Below are positions 6,655 to 8,968 of a stretch of DNA of 8,968 nucleotides, piece after piece. The stretch is from Fidelibacterota bacterium (lineage in GTDB: Bacteria; Fidelibacterota; Fidelibacteria; Fidelibacterales; Fidelibacteraceae): NCBI GenBank assembly GCA_029931905.1, contig JAOZRH010000006.1, positions 1 through 8,968 of the forward strand, read 5' to 3'. The stretch's first letter is position 1; every line of letters starts with the position of its first letter. A program made the translations under genes and the position numbers. The notes below the pieces were generated by a model. The model was given only the letters and a program-made list of their open reading frames with translations, ran no database searches and had not been told where the DNA came from.

Positions 6655-7188
6655 TTAATCTGATCCAAAACTTATTTTTGCTTCTTGATTATTAATTGAT
6701 AAACTAATATTTATAATATATTCAACTTTATCAGTTCGATTTAAATTTTGAATATCAATAGCAATAATTTTAACATTAACTCCAAAATCAGCTGTTATTG
6801 TACGTACAATAGATTCAGCTTCTGAACTAATTAAAGTTTTTCTTAATTCAGTATCTTTTGTATGTAAATGTTGTTTTAAAGTTGAACCAAATGTAGGTTC
6901 AAATGGATAATCATAAGGTAATGTTAAAAAATAATTTTTTACATACTCTAATATTGTAGATTCTATTGTATTAATTGTTCCGAAATCACCATATTCCGAA
7001 ATTTCTGGTACAATATCAAATACTGTATTATACTGAATATTTTTTTTATTTTTTAAATAATCTTGTATTATAAATTGTATTTGTGAAGGTAAATCAGCAA
7101 TTACATATTCATCTTTATATGTTCGAAGAGAATACGGTAATTTTTTTTGGATAAATTGTGGTAAATCTGAAATTATAACCGTTTTCAT
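6655..7188 (-). CDS. Baseplate wedge protein, T4 gp25 / GPW_gp25 family
   Basis: The start is ATG at 7188-7186 with AAGGAG at 7198-7193. The 177-aa product is longer than T4 gp25 (about 130 aa), with an N-terminal extension of roughly 65 residues. The gp25 domain spans about 70-172: INTIESTILEYVKNYFLT, then the family hallmark PFEPTFGSTLKQHL (95-108), a conserved acidic helix with SSEAESIVRTI (121-131), and a terminal strand pair, VEYIINISLSI (155-165). In contractile tails this protein sits in the baseplate wedge next to the sheath-initiation site and helps trigger sheath polymerisation. It is immediately downstream of the gp26-like gene and the small overlapping frame. It converges with the plus-strand 255-aa gene, and the ends are 56 nt apart. 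Confidence 0.88.
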   Translation of the reverse strand: MKTVIISDLPQFIQKKLPYSLRTYKDEYVIADLPSQIQFIIQDYLKNKKNIQYNTVFDIVPEISEYGDFGTINTIESTILEYVKNYFLTLPYDYPFEPTFGSTLKQHLHTKDTELRKTLISSEAESIVRTITADFGVNVKIIAIDIQNLNRTDKVEYIINISLSINNQEAKISFGSD

Positions 7189-7244
7189 TTCTCTCCTTAT
7201 TTAATATATTTGATAGAACGGTCCTGGCAGCGACGTCCTTGGTA

Positions 7245-7430
7245 TTATTTTGATATATTCTTAATTTGACGCTTTTTCTCTTCAACTTGACTTAATATTA
7301 TGTCATTATATAAAGGATATGGTAAACTAAGAATTGATAATAAATTAGCTACTCCGTCAAAAATTTGACAATATAATTTATATGTATCAATAAAATAATT
7401 GTAAGAATCACTCGCTCGATTCTTTACCAA
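7245..7430 (-). CDS. Small overlapping frame downstream of gp26-like gene (possible recoded C-terminus)
   Basis: A frame of up to 61 residues with no ATG at all. The first near-start is TTG at 7430-7428, with no Shine-Dalgarno ahead of it, and it overlaps the last 23 nt of the gp26-like gene in the +1 frame. The frame is open upstream to a TAG at 7460-7458. The product is credible protein: a mostly helical peptide with FDGVANLLSILSLPYPLYND (24-43) and a charged tail. The overlap window holds two codons that could slip +1 onto a matching codon: UUU-C (7446-7443) and AAA-G (7425-7422). T4 pairs gp26 with a small gp51 and lambda makes gpG/gpGT by frameshifting, so a frameshift-extended hub or tail chaperone is possible. 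Alternatives are translation from TTG by coupling to the upstream stop, or no translation. Confidence 0.55.
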   Translation of the reverse strand: MVKNRASDSYNYFIDTYKLYCQIFDGVANLLSILSLPYPLYNDIILSQVEEKKRQIKNISK

Positions 7431-8295
7431 GAACTGATCGGCGAAAGAACTCAGTCTCTATATCGATCTCATGTTTAATAATATTTGCACAATTTGGGCA
7501 TTTAATATCTTTATAAAATTTAGGTAAATATTGATTAAATTTTTCATTATATTTTTCATAAAACTCTTCAGAAACAACTTCTGGAATTTGACCATCAAAT
7601 GCCATTAGTATTTCTTGTATTGATTTACCAATAGAAGTTTCATTATTCATTATAATTTCAATTTGATTTGTAAGTAAACTTAATTGCATTGGTTTTGAAA
7701 ATACTTGTCCTAATTTATCAAGATTAGTTTGAAGATCAGCAGTAGAAACCATTCCTAATATTTGATTATATTTAAAAATTGTTGGTATAACTGTTGAAAA
7801 TTTAAATACAATATCTTCATATTCAATTTCAATTACAAATGTATATTTATAAAATGGAATATCTTCTTCCCAAGCTACTAAACTATCTTCGTGTAATAAC
7901 TCATCTATAAATATTTCTTCTTTAAATTGAAAGGGTTTATCTAAATTATCTTTACATTTATCACAAGTTAAATTTCTTAATCCTAATGATTCATAAGTAC
8001 ATTTATATAAACTCCAAAGTAATACAATTTTATCAATATTACTTATTTGATTACAAAAATTATCAAATGTTTCTTTATATGTTTTAGTTTCATGTACAAA
8101 TTCCACTTTATTATAAAGTAAATTAATAATTTCTCGATCATAACCAGATGGAGATGTAATTGATGAACGTAAACTTAAATCATCACCAACCATAAGTGGA
8201 ACGATATTTGCCGCTTTCTGAGCAATAGGTAATGTAGTTTCAAATTTTTTAATATTTTTAATTTGATTCAATACTGCAAGAAAATCTGTGGACAT
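7408..8295 (-). CDS. Baseplate hub assembly protein, T4 gp26-like, with two CxxC pairs
   Basis: The start is ATG at 8295-8293, with AAAGGAGGC about 9-19 nt upstream (8304-8314). The 295-aa product begins with an ETTLPIAQK patch, then VGDDLSLRSSITSPSGYDRE (37-54), the order seen in T4 gp26-type baseplate proteins, where a P-x-S-x-K segment is followed by an L-R-x-S stretch. A CDKC at 111-114 and a CPNC at 266-269 could bind one zinc ion together, and the C-terminal CPNCANIIKHEIDIETEFFR is characteristic of phage hub chaperones of this type (family knowledge, recalled rather than searched). The middle is helical and acidic. In T4 the gp26 family acts in hub assembly. It is followed at once by the 61-residue frame and then gp25, matching the neighbourhood of T4 genes 25, 26 and 51. 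The homology is my pattern match and less certain than for gp25. Confidence 0.75.
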   Translation of the reverse strand: MSTDFLAVLNQIKNIKKFETTLPIAQKAANIVPLMVGDDLSLRSSITSPSGYDREIINLLYNKVEFVHETKTYKETFDNFCNQISNIDKIVLLWSLYKCTYESLGLRNLTCDKCKDNLDKPFQFKEEIFIDELLHEDSLVAWEEDIPFYKYTFVIEIEYEDIVFKFSTVIPTIFKYNQILGMVSTADLQTNLDKLGQVFSKPMQLSLLTNQIEIIMNNETSIGKSIQEILMAFDGQIPEVVSEEFYEKYNEKFNQYLPKFYKDIKCPNCANIIKHEIDIETEFFRRSVLGKESSE

Positions 8296-8327
8296 ATTAA
8301 TTTCTGCCTCCTTTTTTAAAAATAAAA

Positions 8328-8570
8328 TTATTGTTTAAATTGAGTTGTATATTGTAATTTTTTAACTGTTACCGTAAAAAATTCGGATTGTTTAATCATT
8401 TTAACGGCAGATTGGACAGAAGTATTTTGAACGTTTTTATCATTATAATAAATACGTGGATTTTCACTAAAAACCCGAAAACCACGACTATTTAAAATAT
8501 TATCTACATCTTGTAAAAGATTATTTATTTTTGGCGAATTTTTTAAATCTAAAATTATTATAGCAGACAT
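8328..8570 (-). CDS. Unknown small protein, 80 aa
   Basis: The start is ATG at 8570-8568 with GAGG at 8580-8577 upstream. The protein has a short beta/alpha N-terminus, MSAIIILDLKNSP, then a helix (INNLLQDVDNILNSRGF) and a second half with a run of Val/Thr/Lys (FFTVTVKKLQY). No cysteines, signal peptide or membrane segment. I do not recognise it. It lies between the tail fibre terminator and the gp26-like gene, 32 nt before the latter, and is transcribed with the baseplate genes, so a tail-assembly role is possible. The terminator upstream (8599-8632) suggests a promoter within 8571-8598 or leaky read-through; I see no strong promoter there. Confidence 0.7.
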   Translation of the reverse strand: MSAIIILDLKNSPKINNLLQDVDNILNSRGFRVFSENPRIYYNDKNVQNTSVQSAVKMIKQSEFFTVTVKKLQYTTQFKQ

Positions 8571-8598
8571 AATTATCCTCTTTTTTAAGCAAATTAAT

Positions 8599-8632
8599 AA
8601 AAGTAATGGGACTATTAAGTCCCATTACTTTT
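8599..8632. terminator. Bidirectional hairpin terminator after the tail fibre gene
   Basis: A perfect 15-bp stem (8599-8613 with 8618-8632) with a 4-nt ATTA loop. On the plus strand it is followed by TT and A; on the minus strand by UUUAUUAAUUU-like sequence, so it probably ends tail fibre transcripts from the right. It lies 22 nt after the tail fibre stop. Confidence 0.82.
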
Positions 8633-8653
8633 TTACATTAGTTTACTTATATA

Positions 8654-8968
8654 TTATACATTTGCTCCAGTAGCATCTACCCAAGCTGTTCCATCATACC
8701 AAATAGCATAACCAAGTGTTGTATCAAAAAACATTTCACCTGTAGCGGGTGAGCCAGGTCTAGATCCAGTTGCACCATTTTGATCAATTTTAGCTACAGA
8801 AATTACAGCCGCATCATCAAATGCATTAGTATCAGCTTCGGCTTCATAAGCAAGTTTGATTTCAGCACCAGTCTGATCAGCTGTAGCAAGTGCTTCGATA
8901 CCAGCAAGTTTAGTTACAGCCGCATCATCAAATGCATTAGTATCAGCTTCGGCTTCATAAGCAAGTTT
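8654..8968 (-). CDS. Tail fibre / receptor-binding protein, C-terminal part (partial at right edge)
   Basis: Only 104 codons and the stop (8656-8654) are in the window. Read from the right edge the protein contains the repeat KLAYEAEADTNAFDDAAV twice, joined by TKLAGIEALATADQTGAEI, giving a 37-residue period. The sequence T-A-D-Q-T-G-A-E-I-K-x-A-Y-E followed by D-T-N-A-F is a repeat type common in phage tail fibres and tail-associated structural proteins. The C-terminus, GSRPGSPATGEMFFDTTL followed by YAIWYDGTAWVDATG, is also a usual fibre ending, where an F-F-D-T-T-L strand is followed by a W-Y-x-G-x-x-W-V-D motif. Its role would be host recognition or adhesion at the tail tip. The start and total length lie outside the window. 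No Shine-Dalgarno or start is visible here. Confidence 0.85.
   Translation of the reverse strand, partial: KLAYEAEADTNAFDDAAVTKLAGIEALATADQTGAEIKLAYEAEADTNAFDDAAVISVAKIDQNGATGSRPGSPATGEMFFDTTLGYAIWYDGTAWVDATGANV
8803..8857 (-). repeat. Tail fibre repeat, copy 1 (55 bp)
   Basis: This 55-bp stretch is identical, base for base, to 8914-8968. The copies are 111 nt apart, which is 37 codons, so the repeat keeps the reading frame and equals the protein repeat unit. It stops matching one base to the left (A here, G at 8913). Confidence 0.95.
8914..8968 (-). repeat. Tail fibre repeat, copy 2 (55 bp, may continue past the edge)
   Basis: Second copy of the 55-bp repeat, reaching the right edge, so the match could be longer. 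Identity at synonymous positions as well as in the protein argues for recent duplication or gene conversion, since old repeats would have drifted at third positions. Confidence 0.95.

Noticed and set aside
8803..8968. CRISPR array from the regular repeats at the right end
   Set aside because: The repeats are in-frame protein repeats of a tail fibre, 55 bp long with a 56-bp coding spacer, and the protein-level match explains them.
1..8968. tRNA genes
   Set aside because: No cloverleaf with the TTCGA-type T-arm and a CCA or acceptor stem could be found by eye in the spacers, which are all short.

Overview
The window looks like part of the virion-structure region of a large, AT-rich contractile-tailed bacteriophage (myovirus, T4-like tail architecture, possibly jumbo-sized). 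The evidence is a tail sheath gene, a gp25-type baseplate wedge gene, a gp26-type baseplate hub gene and the C-terminus of a repeat-bearing tail fibre gene. The genes are tightly packed and most have Shine-Dalgarno sites. I cannot name the host or the phage genus from sequence alone.

Layout. All recognised or likely tail genes lie on the minus strand. In transcription order (right to left) they are: tail fibre C-terminus with identical repeats (8654-8968, partial), a bidirectional hairpin terminator (8599-8632), an unknown 80-aa protein (8328-8570), a gp26-like hub protein with two CxxC pairs (7408-8295), an overlapping small frame without an ATG (7245-7430), gp25-like wedge protein (6655-7188), two probable baseplate/tail structural proteins that overlap by 8 nt (4268-5233 and 2647-4275), a small virion protein with a GTG start (1922-2623), and the tail sheath (558-1790 plus 1-206, running off the left edge).

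Two interruptions stand out. First, the sheath gene is split by an ORF-less group I intron of about 351 nt (207-557). The conserved core (P3-P8, P7.1/P7.2, P9 with a GAAA loop) can be read directly, and the spliced exons join in frame. Second, the baseplate run is broken by two plus-strand genes (5364-5678, a DUF805-like membrane protein; 5831-6598, unknown). Each has its own terminator and is preceded by a copy of the same 28-bp AT-rich element (26/28 identical). This is the arrangement of phage morons, i.e. independently transcribed cargo genes.

Other points of interest are a pair of intergenic hairpins upstream of the sheath with nearly the same 10-nt loop, a possible recoding site at the overlap of the gp26-like gene and its small downstream frame, and GC-rich exon flanks around the intron that could be a co-conversion footprint.
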